Source of the DNA: Ruegeria pomeroyi
Lineage (GTDB): Bacteria; Pseudomonadota; Alphaproteobacteria; Rhodobacterales; Rhodobacteraceae
Assembly (NCBI RefSeq): GCF_021405525.1
Contig: NZ_JAGQAG010000001.1
Location: 620,001 to 684,000 of the forward strand
Length of the DNA: 64,000 nt
Direction: 5' to 3'
Below, piece after piece: positions 21,560-30,665 of the stretch (positions within the stretch are counted from its first letter, which is position 1; each line of letters starts with the position of its first letter). The notes beneath the pieces were generated by a model, which did not search any database, was not told where the DNA came from, and worked only from the letters and a program-made list of their open reading frames with translations. Made by a program: the position numbers and the translations under genes.

Positions 21560-22417
21560 ATGGATCCGCGCCAGCGCCCCTATCGTTCCGTCCTCTATAT
21601 CCCCGGCTCCAAGGAGCGGGCGTTGGACAAGGCGCGCAGCCTGCCGGTGGATGCGATCATCTTTGACCTTGAGGATGCGGTCGCCGCCGATGAAAAGGAC
21701 AACGCCCGCGAGACGTTGAAGGCGGCACTGGCGCAGGGCGGTTATGGCGCGCGGGTCAAGATCGTGCGGATCAACGGGCTGGACACGCCCTGGGGCCGGG
21801 CCGATGCCGAGGCGGTGCGCGAGATGGATGCCGACGTGGTGCTGTTGCCCAAGGTGGGCAGCGCGGCCGATGTGGATGCGCTGGCCGCGATCACCGGCGA
21901 CCTGCCGATCTGGGCGATGATGGAAACCCCGCGCGGCATGCTGAACGCCGCGCAGATCGCCGCGCATCCACTGCTGACCGGGTTCGTGATGGGCACCAAC
22001 GACTTGGCAAAGGAGTTGCAGACCCGGTTTCGGGCTGACCGTCTGCCGATGATGACCTCGCTGGGCCTTTGCCTGCTGGCGGCCAAGGCCGAGGGGCTGA
22101 TCGCCATCGACGGCGTCTATAACGCGTTCAAGGATGACGAGGGGCTGGCGGCCGAATGCGCGCAGGGCCGCGACATGGGGTTTGACGGCAAGACGCTGAT
22201 CCATCCGGCGCAGGTGGATATTGCCAACGCGGCCTTTGCCCCGTCCGAGGCCGAGATCGACCTTGCCCGGCGCCAGATCGCCGCCTTTGCCGAGGTCGAG
22301 GCCAGCGGACAGGGCGTTGCCGTGGTGGATGGCAAGATCGTGGAAAACCTGCACGTTGCCACCGCCCGTGAAACTCTGGCAAAAGCAGAGGCGATATTGG
22401 CTTTGCAAGCGGGATAA
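21560..22417 (+). CDS. mcl2: (3S)-malyl-CoA thioesterase, HpcH/HpaI aldolase family
   Basis: 285 residues from ATG 21560, with GGGAGA 6-7 bp upstream. The family fold is shown by RSVLYIPGSKERALDKA, the acidic metal-site block IIFDLEDAV, RINGLDTPWG, VLLPKV, and GKTLIHPAQV. In Rhodobacter sphaeroides the homologous gene (mcl2) hydrolyses (3S)-malyl-CoA to malate in the EMC pathway and lies near mch, mdh and sdh; the same neighbourhood here supports the call. A plain malyl-CoA/beta-methylmalyl-CoA lyase (Mcl1) or citrate-lyase-like enzyme is the alternative; Mcl1 is usually longer (about 318 residues). Confidence 0.8.
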   Translation: MDPRQRPYRSVLYIPGSKERALDKARSLPVDAIIFDLEDAVAADEKDNARETLKAALAQGGYGARVKIVRINGLDTPWGRADAEAVREMDADVVLLPKVGSAADVDALAAITGDLPIWAMMETPRGMLNAAQIAAHPLLTGFVMGTNDLAKELQTRFRADRLPMMTSLGLCLLAAKAEGLIAIDGVYNAFKDDEGLAAECAQGRDMGFDGKTLIHPAQVDIANAAFAPSEAEIDLARRQIAAFAEVEASGQGVAVVDGKIVENLHVATARETLAKAEAILALQAG

Positions 22418-22423
22418 ACTCTC

Positions 22424-22978
22424 ATGGGCTTCGTTCTTTTGATCCTTGGTGTGGCACTCTGGTGGGCCGCGCATCTGTTCAAGCGGGTTCGGCCTGCGCA
22501 GCGCGCCGCAATGGGCGATCGCGGCAAGGGCAAGGTGGCGCTGGTGTTGCTGGGCTCGGTCGTGCTGATGGTGATCGGGTTCCGGATGACGCCCTATGTG
22601 CATGTCTGGGCGCCGCCCGCCTATCTGACCCATGCCAACAACTTGTTGGTTCTGGTTGCGATCTGGATGATGAGCCCGGCCGGAACCAAGGGCAAGCTGC
22701 TCAACAAGATGCGCCATCCGCAATTGGCTGGTTTCCGGGCCTGGGCGGCGGCGCACCTGTTGGTGAACGGAGATCTGGCGTCGATTATCCTGTTCGGTGG
22801 CCTGTTCCTGTGGGGCATTGTCGAGGTCGCCGCGATCAATGCCGCGGAACCAGAATGGACCCCGGGCAAGCCCGGCACGCTGGGCAAGGACGCGATGTTC
22901 CTTGTCGCCTCGGTCGTGCTGATGGCGGTTATTGGGTATATTCACGGGCTGGTCGGCCCCTGGCCCTTCCCGGCATAA
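22424..22978 (+). CDS. NnrU-like membrane protein
   Basis: 184 residues, six or so hydrophobic segments: MGFVLLILGVALWWAAHLFKR at the N terminus, and HPQLAGFRAWAAAHLLVNGD, a recognisable NnrU block, in the middle. NnrU proteins were named from denitrification gene clusters, but many roseobacter copies, like this one, stand apart from nitrogen-oxide genes. It lies 6 bp after mcl2 and before DUF1737/mch, so it is probably co-transcribed. Confidence 0.8.
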   Translation: MGFVLLILGVALWWAAHLFKRVRPAQRAAMGDRGKGKVALVLLGSVVLMVIGFRMTPYVHVWAPPAYLTHANNLLVLVAIWMMSPAGTKGKLLNKMRHPQLAGFRAWAAAHLLVNGDLASIILFGGLFLWGIVEVAAINAAEPEWTPGKPGTLGKDAMFLVASVVLMAVIGYIHGLVGPWPFPA

Positions 22979-22990
22979 GGACGCGCGCTC

Positions 22991-23197
22991 ATGGCCAAGC
23001 TCTATCGCCTCCTGACCGAAGAGGACACCGCCGCCTTCTGCCACAAGGTTTCCGATGCGCTGGCCAAGGGGTGGGAGCTTTATGGCTCCCCCGCCTATGC
23101 CTATGACGCGGCGAACGGCATCATGCGCTGTGCACAGGCTGTGACCAAGGATGTTCCGGCCGACTATTCCCCTGACATGAAACTGGGACAACAATGA
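22991..23197 (+). CDS. DUF1737 domain protein
   Basis: 68 residues. The whole chain matches the small DUF1737 pattern: KLYRLLTEEDTAAFCHKVSDALAKGWELYGSPAYAYD. Role unknown. The stop overlaps the mch start (ATGA), so translation is likely coupled. Confidence 0.8.
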   Translation: MAKLYRLLTEEDTAAFCHKVSDALAKGWELYGSPAYAYDAANGIMRCAQAVTKDVPADYSPDMKLGQQ

Positions 23198-24225
23198 TGG
23201 CAAAGACCAATCCGGGCCGCTTCTTCGAAGACTACACTGTCGGCCAGACCCTGCATCACGCGGTTCCGCGCACCGTGACCAATGGCGAGCGCGCGCTCTA
23301 TCATGCGCTCTATCCCGCGCGGCATGCGCTGTATTCCTCGGATGCGTTTGCGCAGGCCTGCGGCTTGCCGGGCAGCCCGATCGACGATCTGGCGGCGTTT
23401 CATGTGGTCTTCGGCAAGACGGTCCCGGATGTGTCGCTGAACGCGGTGGCCAATCTCGGCTATGCCGAAGGCCGCTGGCTGAAGCCGGTTTATGCGGGCG
23501 ATACGCTGCGCTCGGTTTCCGAGGTGATCGGGCTCAAGCAGAACTCCAACGGCAAGACCGGGGTGGTCTATGTCCGCACGCGCGGCTTGAACCAGCGTGA
23601 CGAGACCGTGATGGAATATGTCCGTTGGGTGATGGTGCGCAAACGCGACCTGGATGCGCCTGCGCCCGAAACAGTGGTGCCCGAGCTGAAAAAGGTGCTG
23701 GCGCCCGCCGATCTGGTGGTGCCCGAGGGGCTGGATTTCTCGTCCTACGACTTTGCACTGGCGGGCGAGCCGCATCGTTGGGATGATTATGCCGTTGGCG
23801 AAACCATCGACCATGTGGATGGTGTCACTGTGGAAGAGGCCGAGCATATGCTGGCCACCCGCCTGTGGCAGAACACCGCCAAGGTGCATTTCGACCTGAC
23901 CTTCCGCCCCGATGGGCGGTTGATCTACGGCGGGCACGTGATCTCGATGGCGCGCGCGCTGAGTTTCAACGGGCTGGCCAATGCGCAGATGGTCGTCGGG
24001 CTGAACGGCGGGGCGCATGCCAATCCCTGCTTTGCCGGCGACACGATTAAGGCCTGGACCGAAGTGCTGGACAAGGCCGATACCGGCGCGCCCGGCGTCG
24101 GAGCGTTGCGTCTGCGATTGGTGGCCACCAAAGGCGGCGCGCCGTTCGAGTTGCGCGACCCCGCAGGGAAATATAGGTCTGACGTTTTGCTTGACCTAGA
24201 CTATTGGGCACTGATGCCGGTCTGA
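23194..24225 (+). CDS. mch: Mesaconyl-CoA hydratase (double MaoC/hotdog domain)
   Basis: Reversibly hydrates mesaconyl-C1-CoA to beta-methylmalyl-CoA in the EMC pathway. 343 residues, the size of the Rhodobacter enzyme. Two hotdog-type halves: the first has GRFFEDYTVGQTLHHAVPRT and DAFAQACGLPGSPIDDLAAFH, the second WDDYAVGETIDHVDG and RLIYGGHVISMARALSFNGL, with the hydratase-type Asp/His region. Last gene of the mcl2-nnrU-DUF1737-mch operon; a strong terminator follows. Confidence 0.88.
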   Translation: MMAKTNPGRFFEDYTVGQTLHHAVPRTVTNGERALYHALYPARHALYSSDAFAQACGLPGSPIDDLAAFHVVFGKTVPDVSLNAVANLGYAEGRWLKPVYAGDTLRSVSEVIGLKQNSNGKTGVVYVRTRGLNQRDETVMEYVRWVMVRKRDLDAPAPETVVPELKKVLAPADLVVPEGLDFSSYDFALAGEPHRWDDYAVGETIDHVDGVTVEEAEHMLATRLWQNTAKVHFDLTFRPDGRLIYGGHVISMARALSFNGLANAQMVVGLNGGAHANPCFAGDTIKAWTEVLDKADTGAPGVGALRLRLVATKGGAPFELRDPAGKYRSDVLLDLDYWALMPV

Positions 24226-24269
24226 AGGCTACCTCCGACGCGATCGAAGCGGCGTCTTGGAAGAAACAT

Positions 24270-24300
24270 AGCGCGGTCCGTGTCAATGGATCGCGCTTTT
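24270..24300 (+). terminator. Terminator after mch
   Basis: Ten-base-pair stem (24270-24279 with 24288-24297, one G-U pair), 8-nt loop, followed by TTTT. It ends the mcl2 operon 44 bp after the mch stop. Confidence 0.75.
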
Positions 24301-24412
24301 GCTATACTCCAGACTTGAAGTTGACGGACTCGCAATCGAAAGGATTCGACCCGTGACAGAGCGTTACAAGGAATATGATTTTCAAAGAAAAAACCTAGGA
24401 GCCACGTTTTCC

Positions 24413-24799
24413 ATGGATGCGCCAGCTGCGCATTGGCTTCTACGATTCGCGTTGTCGGCAACGTTCCTGTTCCACGGTGCAAACAAAGCAACGCAGATTC
24501 CGAATGCAGCTGAGGCGTTCGGTTTGTCGGTCGGGACGATGAGCATGGTTGCCTCCGTGGAGTTCGCAGTCCCCGCATTTCTGGCCTTGGGGGGTGTTTC
24601 AAGCAATCAATTGGGCGACATGCTGACAAGGCTTGCGGGGCTGCTGGCAATCGTGATTCTGGTCGGGGCTATATCGGTGGTGCATTGGGGGCAGTGGAGC
24701 TTTGCGCCGAGTGAAACACATCCTTATGGTGGGATGGAGTTTCAGGTTACACTGATCGCCGTTGCGTTGTTCTTTGTTTTCAGAGGGAACAACGCTTGA
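24413..24799 (+). CDS. DoxX-like membrane protein
   Basis: 128 residues from ATG 24413 (AGGAG at 24398-24402); the frame is open upstream to 24299. Four hydrophobic segments: HWLLRFALSATFLFHGANK, a segment around VASVEFAVPAFLALGG, LAGLLAIVILVGAISVVHW and FQVTLIAVALFFVF. The start RFALSATFLFHGANKA and the MEFQVTLIAVAL end fit DoxX/DoxD-type proteins. Function unknown. The gene is lower in GC than its neighbours, a possible sign of acquisition. Confidence 0.65.
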   Translation: MDAPAAHWLLRFALSATFLFHGANKATQIPNAAEAFGLSVGTMSMVASVEFAVPAFLALGGVSSNQLGDMLTRLAGLLAIVILVGAISVVHWGQWSFAPSETHPYGGMEFQVTLIAVALFFVFRGNNA

Positions 24800-24905
24800 G
24801 GCCACAAGGCCATGCAATCTCATGGCGCTGGGCGCTGGTGATAGAAATTGGGTATGGCTCCATTATCACACGACAGGTTGCTCTGCCTGTTGTAGCCTGT
24901 TTGCC

Positions 24906-25565
24906 ATGCGAGTTTTGCTTTCGACGTTAGCGTTTTCGATCTCTGGCCCCGTCGCGGCTTGTGATCTGGCCTTGGCCTTGGCCGTGGACGTTTCCGGATC
25001 CGTCGATGAAGGCGAGTACCGTACTCAGATGGACGGGCTTGCTCATGCGCTGCGCGATCCGGTCGTGTCCGAGGCGCTGGTGCGGGCGGAGGCGCAGCTG
25101 ATGTTGGTGCAATGGACCGGCGCTGCCCGCCAGCGGGTGACCATCCCCTGGACCCAAGCCAGCAATTTCGACGCGTTGGACCGGTTTGCCGACCGGGTCG
25201 CTGCCGATCCGCGTGTCTGGCGTAATTATTCCACTGCAATCGGCGAGGCGCTGGAAATTACCATGGCCGCCTTTTCCCAGGTTCCCGAATGTTCCCGCCA
25301 TTTGATCGACGTCTCCGGCGATGGCCCTTCGAACGAGGGGATCGAGCCGCTGGCTGTGCATCGCGACCTGCGTGCGCTGGGGATTACGGTGAACGCGATT
25401 GCCATAGAGCAGAGTGAACCGGACCTGACCGCCTATTTCTATGAAAACGTCATCGTGGGCGAGGGGGCCTTTGTCGAGACTGCCAATGGTTTCGCTGACT
25501 ATCCCGCGCGCATCCGCAAAAAGCTGCTGCGCGAGGTCACGCAGCAGACTGCGGCATTGGACTGA
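24906..25565 (+). CDS. DUF1194 protein (von Willebrand A-like, secreted)
   Basis: 219 residues from ATG 24906. Signal peptide MRVLLSTLAFSISGPVAA, then ALAVDVSGSVDEGEY, a metal-ion-dependent adhesion site (DxSxS) of vWA domains, and later IDVSGDGPSNEG. This pattern is DUF1194, common in alphaproteobacteria; the role is unknown, probably protein-protein contact in the periplasm. The frame is open to 24762, but the signal peptide and start point to 24906. It stands alone before the sdh operon. Confidence 0.8.
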   Translation: MRVLLSTLAFSISGPVAACDLALALAVDVSGSVDEGEYRTQMDGLAHALRDPVVSEALVRAEAQLMLVQWTGAARQRVTIPWTQASNFDALDRFADRVAADPRVWRNYSTAIGEALEITMAAFSQVPECSRHLIDVSGDGPSNEGIEPLAVHRDLRALGITVNAIAIEQSEPDLTAYFYENVIVGEGAFVETANGFADYPARIRKKLLREVTQQTAALD

Positions 25566-25582
25566 GGTGCCGGTGAGAGATT

Positions 25583-25670
25583 CGTGATCACATCCGACCT
25601 GCCATGCTAACGCTCACATGCGGAGAATACGGAGAATAATGTGATCACACGCTAGATCACCGTGATCACA
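25583..25670 (+). promoter_or_regulatory. TGTGATCACA operators upstream of the sdh operon
   Basis: Three copies: CGTGATCACA (25583-25592), TGTGATCACA (25640-25649) and CGTGATCACA (25661-25670). The last two are 21 bp apart, exactly as in the suc pair at 17628/17649, and in both loci the first copy is followed by CGCT. They lie about 115-200 bp upstream of sdhC. Regulator unknown. Confidence 0.65.
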
Positions 25671-25783
25671 AAGGGGCAAATCTTGCCAGGCGTGCCAAAA
25701 AACCGCGCCCTTTTGCAGTTGCGGCGCGTGACAGGACGCAAAAAAGAGGTAAAACCAAGCGCAGCCAACGGAAAGGAGCCATC

Positions 25784-26170
25784 ATGGCCGATGTCAATCG
25801 GGGTAACCGCCCGCTTTCGCCGCATCTTTCGATCTATCGACCGCAGCTGACCTCGATCACCTCGATCCTGACGCGGATCACGGGCAATGCGCTGTTGCTT
25901 GCGGCGTTGCTGATCGTCTGGTGGTTCCTGGCCGCCGCGACCTCGCCCGAGTATTTCGCTGTCGCCGATGCAGTGGTCACCTCGCTGATCGGGGATCTGG
26001 TGATGGCGCTGTCGCTTTGGGGGCTGTGGTATCACACGCTGGCCGGTATCCGGCACCTGATCTGGGACAACGCGCTGGGCCTTGACCTTCCGACAGCCGA
26101 GAAACTGGGCTGGGCCGTTGTGGTCGGGTCTGTCGTCCTCACCATCCTGACCCTTCTGGTCATCGCGTAA
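25784..26170 (+). CDS. sdhC: Succinate dehydrogenase cytochrome b556 subunit
   Basis: Membrane anchor of complex II, binding heme b with SdhD and ubiquinone. 128 residues. The family signature RPLSPHLSIYRPQLTSITSILTRITG is at the N terminus. Three membrane segments follow, and the heme-ligand region reads LWYHTLAGIRHLIWD. Ribosome site GGAAAGGAG precedes ATG 25784. Confidence 0.95.
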   Translation: MADVNRGNRPLSPHLSIYRPQLTSITSILTRITGNALLLAALLIVWWFLAAATSPEYFAVADAVVTSLIGDLVMALSLWGLWYHTLAGIRHLIWDNALGLDLPTAEKLGWAVVVGSVVLTILTLLVIA

Positions 26171-26182
26171 CGGAGGCCAAAG

Positions 26183-26554
26183 ATGCGCTATCTCACAGAC
26201 CGCAAACGCGCCGTTGGCATGGGCTCGGCCAAGACGGGCACCGCCCATTTCTGGGCGATGAAGGTCAGCTCGGTGGCCCTGCTGATCCTGATCCCGCTGT
26301 TCGTCTTTACCTTTGGCCCGATGCTGGGTGAGCCACACCAGGCGGTGCTGGACTATTTCTCGCGCCCCTTCCCGGCCATCGTTGCCGCGTTGACGCTGGT
26401 CGTCGGTTTCAAACACTTCGCCGACGGCGCCCAGGTGCTGATCGAGGATTACGTGCATGGCCTGATGCAGAAAATCCTGATCATCCTGGTGATCTGCCTT
26501 TCCTATGCCGCTGCTGCGACCGGCCTTTTCGCCATCGCCCGCATCGCCCTTTAA
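26183..26554 (+). CDS. sdhD: Succinate dehydrogenase membrane anchor
   Basis: 123 residues, three membrane segments. Begins [24 protein letters not shown], typical for alphaproteobacterial SdhD, with [19 protein letters not shown] holding the histidine and quinone-side residues. It starts 12 bp after sdhC. Confidence 0.92.
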   Translation: MRYLTDRKRAVGMGSAKTGTAHFWAMKVSSVALLILIPLFVFTFGPMLGEPHQAVLDYFSRPFPAIVAALTLVVGFKHFADGAQVLIEDYVHGLMQKILIILVICLSYAAAATGLFAIARIAL

Positions 26555-26570
26555 GACCGGAGCTTTATCA

Positions 26571-28376
26571 ATGGCTGCTTACGAATACGAAACGCATGAA
26601 TATGATGTGGTCGTGGTCGGCGCCGGCGGTGCCGGTCTGCGGGCCACGCTGGGCATGGCCGAGCAGGGCCTGCGCACCGCTTGTGTGACCAAGGTGTTCC
26701 CGACCCGCTCGCACACTGTCGCCGCGCAGGGCGGGATTGCCGCGTCGTTGTCGAACATGGGGCCCGACCACTGGCAGTGGCACATGTACGACACCGTCAA
26801 GGGGTCGGACTGGCTGGGCGATACCGACGCAATGGAATACCTCGCGCGGGAAGCCCCCAAGGCGGTGTACGAGCTGGAGCACTATGGCGTTCCCTTCTCG
26901 CGCACCGAAGAGGGCAAGATCTATCAGCGCCCGTTTGGCGGCCACACCACCGAGTTCGGCGAAGGCCCGCCCGTGCAGCGCACCTGTGCAGCGGCGGACC
27001 GGACCGGTCACGCGATCCTGCACACGCTCTATGGCCAGTCGCTGAAGAACAATGCCGAGTTCTACATCGAATATTTCGCCATCGACCTGATCATGTCCGA
27101 GGACGGTCAGTGCCAGGGCGTTGTGTGCTGGAAACTGGATGACGGCACTTTCCATGTCTTCAACGCCAAGATGGTGGTGCTGGCAACCGGAGGATATGGC
27201 CGTGCCTATTTCAGCGCAACCTCGGCCCATACCTGCACCGGCGACGGTGGCGGCATGGTGGCACGTGCCGGCCTGGCGTTGCAGGACATGGAATTCGTGC
27301 AGTTCCACCCGACCGGGATTTACGGTTCGGGCTGCCTGATCACCGAAGGCGCGCGTGGCGAGGGCGGGTACCTCACAAACTCCGAAGGCGAACGGTTCAT
27401 GGAGCGTTATGCGCCCCAGTACAAGGACCTGGCGCCGCGCGACTATGTGAGCCGCTCGATGACCATGGAAATCCGCGAAGGCCGTGGCGTGGGCAAGGAT
27501 GGCGATCACATTCACCTGAACCTGAGCCACCTGCCGGCCGAGGCGCTGGCCGAACGCCTGCCGGGCATCTCGGAAAGCGCCAAGATCTTTGCGGGCGTCG
27601 ACGTGACCAAGGAACCGATCCCGGTTCTGCCCACCGTGCATTACAACATGGGCGGCATCCCGACCAACTATTGGGGTGAGGTGCTGAACCCCACCGCCGA
27701 CAACCCGACCGCCATCGTGCCCGGCCTGATGGCCGTGGGCGAGGCCGGTTGCGCCTCGGTGCATGGGGCCAATCGCCTCGGCTCGAACTCGCTGATTGAC
27801 CTTGTTGTGTTTGGCCGTGCCTCGGCCATTCGCGCTGGCAAGGTTGTGGACCCCGAGGCTCCGAACCCGGTGCTGAACCTCGCCTCGGTTGAAAAGGCGT
27901 TTGACCGGTTCGACGGGCTGCGCAACGCCAAGGGCAATGTCGCCACCGCCGAACTGCGGCTGGAGATGCAGAAGACCATGCAGGCCGACGCTGCCGTGTT
28001 CCGCACCGCCAAGACCATGGCCGAGGGCGTCGAAAAGATGACCGCGATCGCGGCCAAGATGGACGATCTGAGCGTCACCGACCGCAGCCTGGTCTGGAAC
28101 AGCGACCTGATGGAAACGCTGGAACTGACCAACCTGATGCCCAGTGCGCTGGCCACCATCGTCGGTGCCGAAGCGCGCAAGGAAAGCCGTGGCGCCCATG
28201 CGCATGAGGATTTCCCGACCCGCGACGACGAAAACTGGCGCGTTCACACCGTGTCGCGCGTGGAGGGCAACAAGGTCGATCTGAGCTATCGCCCGGTGAT
28301 CACCGACCCGCTCACCACCGAAGAGCAGGGTGGCATCAGCCTGAAGAAAATCGCGCCCAAGGCGCGGACTTTCTAG
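26571..28376 (+). CDS. sdhA: Succinate dehydrogenase flavoprotein subunit
   Basis: Oxidises succinate to fumarate. 601 residues from ATG 26571; the frame is open upstream to 26505 but [21 protein letters not shown] is the expected start. Features: FAD motif [14 protein letters not shown], the covalent-FAD histidine block [10 protein letters not shown], substrate loop [15 protein letters not shown], and [19 protein letters not shown]. Starts 16 bp after sdhD. Confidence 0.97.
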   Translation: MAAYEYETHEYDVVVVGAGGAGLRATLGMAEQGLRTACVTKVFPTRSHTVAAQGGIAASLSNMGPDHWQWHMYDTVKGSDWLGDTDAMEYLAREAPKAVYELEHYGVPFSRTEEGKIYQRPFGGHTTEFGEGPPVQRTCAAADRTGHAILHTLYGQSLKNNAEFYIEYFAIDLIMSEDGQCQGVVCWKLDDGTFHVFNAKMVVLATGGYGRAYFSATSAHTCTGDGGGMVARAGLALQDMEFVQFHPTGIYGSGCLITEGARGEGGYLTNSEGERFMERYAPQYKDLAPRDYVSRSMTMEIREGRGVGKDGDHIHLNLSHLPAEALAERLPGISESAKIFAGVDVTKEPIPVLPTVHYNMGGIPTNYWGEVLNPTADNPTAIVPGLMAVGEAGCASVHGANRLGSNSLIDLVVFGRASAIRAGKVVDPEAPNPVLNLASVEKAFDRFDGLRNAKGNVATAELRLEMQKTMQADAAVFRTAKTMAEGVEKMTAIAAKMDDLSVTDRSLVWNSDLMETLELTNLMPSALATIVGAEARKESRGAHAHEDFPTRDDENWRVHTVSRVEGNKVDLSYRPVITDPLTTEEQGGISLKKIAPKARTF

Positions 28377-28387
28377 ACAGGAGGTAG

Positions 28388-28469
28388 GGACCGCTTTGGC
28401 GGTCCTCCGTTCCCATGGCCGACACCGCGCTCATATCCTGCCACTATGGCCCGGCCCGTTTTCGGGCCG
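28388..28469 (+). other. Two hairpins between sdhA and the sulfotransferase gene
   Basis: First hairpin: GGACCGC (28388-28394) with GCGGTCC (28399-28405). Second: CGGCCCG (28452-28458) with CGGGCCG (28463-28469) around TTTT. Neither has a T tract. They flank the 125-bp gap between sdhA and the next gene and may modulate transcript level or stability in the operon. Confidence 0.5.
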
Positions 28470-28500
28470 TCATCGCTGTGCGCAGTCGAAGGGAGCTGTG

Positions 28501-29100
28501 ATGACTGACCCAAAGATCATCCTGATTGGTCTCAACCGGTGCGCCACCACCACATTCTACAAGCTGTTTCAAAACAGCGGCATTCCGGCGGTGCACTGGC
28601 AGGATGGTAAAGGCAAGAATATCGCCCTCAGGATGATGACCAATATCGCGATGGGTCGAAAACCGCTGGACGGTTTCGGGGAGGTGCGTGCCTTTACTGA
28701 TATGGCGTTTGTCAGCCACCGGATGATGCTGGACTGCGCACGCTTATTTCGCGAACTGCATCAGGCGTATCCCGACGCTTATTTCCTGCTGAATACCCGC
28801 GACAAGGATGATTGGCTTGCCTCTAGGGCACAACATGCCGATGGCTCCTATTTGGAGCGCTGCTGCAAAGCCAACGGCCAGGACGAAGACGAGGTCAAGT
28901 CGGGTTGGGCGCAGATGTACGACGTACATCATGCCGAGGTCATGGGTTATTTCGCGGGCAACCCCCAATTCATGTATTTCGACATCGACCGCGATGATCC
29001 GCGAGCCGTGGTCAATTGGCTCGCGCCGGATTTCGACGTAAACCTCGCCCATTGGGGGCATTACAATCAAAAGGCCCCCAAGCGGGTCAAAACAGGCTGA
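28501..29100 (+). CDS. Sulfotransferase-family protein inside the sdh operon
   Basis: 199 residues from ATG 28501, with GGGAG upstream. The N-terminal phosphosulfate-binding loop reads [16 protein letters not shown], and [14 protein letters not shown] matches the second nucleotide-binding block of PAPS sulfotransferases. The conserved tail with VVNWLAPDF and LAHWGHYNQ is like bacterial sulfotransferase-family proteins of roseobacters. Acceptor unknown. Located between sdhA and sdhB on the same strand; there is no known role for it in complex II. Confidence 0.75.
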   Translation: MTDPKIILIGLNRCATTTFYKLFQNSGIPAVHWQDGKGKNIALRMMTNIAMGRKPLDGFGEVRAFTDMAFVSHRMMLDCARLFRELHQAYPDAYFLLNTRDKDDWLASRAQHADGSYLERCCKANGQDEDEVKSGWAQMYDVHHAEVMGYFAGNPQFMYFDIDRDDPRAVVNWLAPDFDVNLAHWGHYNQKAPKRVKTG

Positions 29101-29131
29101 ATGGCGGCCCAGTGCCGAATGGAGGATTGAC

Positions 29132-29911
29132 ATGGTTCAACTGACCCTGCCCAAGAATTCCCGGATCACCACCGGCAAGACCTGGCCCAAGCCGGACGGC
29201 GCGACCAATCTGCGCAAGTTCCAGATCTATCGCTGGAATCCGGACGATGGGCAGAACCCGCGCGTCGATACCTATTTCGTCGATATGGACGATTGCGGGC
29301 CGATGGTTCTGGACGCACTCATCTATATCAAGAACAAGGTCGATGCGACGCTGACCTTCCGCCGGTCCTGCCGCGAAGGGATCTGCGGATCCTGTGCGAT
29401 GAACATCGACGGGATCAACACGCTGGCCTGCATTTACGGCATGGACGAGATCAAGGGCGACGTGAAAATCTATCCGCTGCCGCATATGCCGGTGGTCAAG
29501 GACCTGATCCCGGATCTCACCCATTTCTATGCCCAGCACGCCTCGATCATGCCCTGGCTGGAAACCAAGACCAACCGCCCGGCCAAGGAGTGGAAGCAAT
29601 CCATCGAGGATCGCAAGAAGCTGGATGGCCTTTATGAATGTGTGATGTGCGCGAGTTGCTCGACCTCGTGCCCCAGCTATTGGTGGAACGGCGACCGCTA
29701 TCTGGGGCCCGCCGCGCTGCTGCACGCCTATCGCTGGATCATCGACAGCCGGGACGAGGCCACGGGCGAACGCCTGGACAACCTCGAAGACCCGTTCAAG
29801 TTGTACCGCTGTCACACGATCATGAACTGCGCCAAGACCTGCCCCAAGGGGCTGAACCCGGCCAAGGCGATTGCCGAGATCAAGAAGATGATGGTCGAAC
29901 GCACGGTCTGA
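29132..29911 (+). CDS. sdhB: Succinate dehydrogenase iron-sulfur subunit
   Basis: Carries electrons from SdhA to ubiquinone. 259 residues, GGAGGA before ATG 29132. Cysteine sets: the [2Fe-2S] block [13 protein letters not shown] with LAC further on, then [12 protein letters not shown] and [15 protein letters not shown] for [4Fe-4S] and [3Fe-4S]. It closes the sdhC-D-A-x-B operon; a terminator follows. Confidence 0.97.
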   Translation: MVQLTLPKNSRITTGKTWPKPDGATNLRKFQIYRWNPDDGQNPRVDTYFVDMDDCGPMVLDALIYIKNKVDATLTFRRSCREGICGSCAMNIDGINTLACIYGMDEIKGDVKIYPLPHMPVVKDLIPDLTHFYAQHASIMPWLETKTNRPAKEWKQSIEDRKKLDGLYECVMCASCSTSCPSYWWNGDRYLGPAALLHAYRWIIDSRDEATGERLDNLEDPFKLYRCHTIMNCAKTCPKGLNPAKAIAEIKKMMVERTV

Positions 29912-29935
29912 TCGGTTCAATACCCATGGTAACAG

Positions 29936-29967
29936 CGGGCCCTCCTTTGGCGGGCCCGTATTTTTTT
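29936..29967 (+). terminator. Terminator after sdhB
   Basis: CGGGCCC (29936-29942) pairs with GGGCCCG (29952-29958), followed by TATTTTTTT. A classic intrinsic terminator 24 bp after the sdhB stop. Confidence 0.85.
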
Positions 29968-30092
29968 GGTGATCTATTAAGTGTTGCCCTTTCTGCATGG
30001 CCAGTCTGCACAACTGTCCGATGCATCCGGTGTGCTTTGCGCATAGTTTGATCGGCAGGGAGGGGCCAAATCTGATGCAAAGGATGACGCCC

Positions 30093-30245
30093 ATGAACAC
30101 CGCGAACAAACTCGCCAGACCCCATATCCCCGCGCAAGAGGCGCTGGACCTGCTTAACCAGGCTTGGGCTTACTACGTGCCCGAACCAGTCATGGTTGCA
30201 AAGGAAGAGCAACCCGACCTCTTCCAATATGCCAATGCCGCCTGA
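30093..30245 (+). CDS. Small conserved hypothetical protein
   Basis: 50 residues from ATG 30093; ATG 30084 and ATG 30075 are alternative starts, and AAGGA at 30079-30083 favours 30093. Sequence MNTANKLARPHIPAQEALDLLN then AWAYYVPEP and a Tyr/Ala-rich end. Short proteins with this pattern occur in many roseobacters as I recall; no function known. No membrane segment or cysteine. Confidence 0.6.
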   Translation: MNTANKLARPHIPAQEALDLLNQAWAYYVPEPVMVAKEEQPDLFQYANAA

Positions 30246-30287
30246 GGGCAGATTGCCTAAGCGGTACTGACAAGATAGGACGGGGTC

Positions 30288-30494
30288 ATGCCCGTCCTTC
30301 TTCTGTTTTTGGCGTTGGTTGTCTTCGCCTATTTCTTCTGGCGCGCCCGCAGCACCACTCTGACCCGAAACTGCCGCTGGCGGTTTGACCGAAATCGCGA
30401 AATCTGGACTTGCGCCTATTGCGGAGGTCAGGTTTCGGGGTCTGTGAATAAGCCACCAACCTGTTGCGTTGAAACAGCAAATAGAGCCGACTAG
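30288..30494 (+). CDS. Small membrane-anchored protein with zinc-ribbon-like cysteines
   Basis: 68 residues. One membrane segment (LLLFLALVVFAYFFW), then a basic stretch with conserved Trp and the pair CAYCGG, later CC (PPTCCVE), a likely zinc ribbon. Similar proteins of the same length and layout occur in Rhodobacteraceae. Function unknown. Ribosome site AGGACGGGG overlaps the start region. Confidence 0.65.
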   Translation: MPVLLLFLALVVFAYFFWRARSTTLTRNCRWRFDRNREIWTCAYCGGQVSGSVNKPPTCCVETANRAD

Positions 30495-30539
30495 GAAGAA
30501 ATTTGCGTGCTTTGGAAATTCCTCTTGAAACGACTCATC

Positions 30540-30665
30540 ATTAGACCGATATCGCGATTCAAGACGCCAACGCACGCGCCTCTGTCGTAAGGGACGCACC
30601 CTATGGTTACGCAGCGACGGTAACGTCTCCACTTTTGCCGCACGGCTTTGCCGCGTCTGTTGGAG
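30540..30665 (+). promoter_or_regulatory. speF-type leader RNA upstream of ornithine decarboxylase
   Basis: The leader holds the phrases ACGCCAACGCACGCGCC (from 30564) and AAGGGACGCACC (30589-30600), which I recognise as conserved parts of the speF RNA motif found before ornithine decarboxylase genes in alphaproteobacteria. A hairpin with arms GTTAC and GTAAC (30606-30624) and the C/G-rich hairpin near 30638-30655 follow. The covariance model was not run. Expected role: polyamine-linked control of the downstream gene. Confidence 0.6.

Noticed and set aside
26568-28247. Open frame of 559 codons on the minus strand
   Set aside because: Antisense to sdhA, which is unmistakable.
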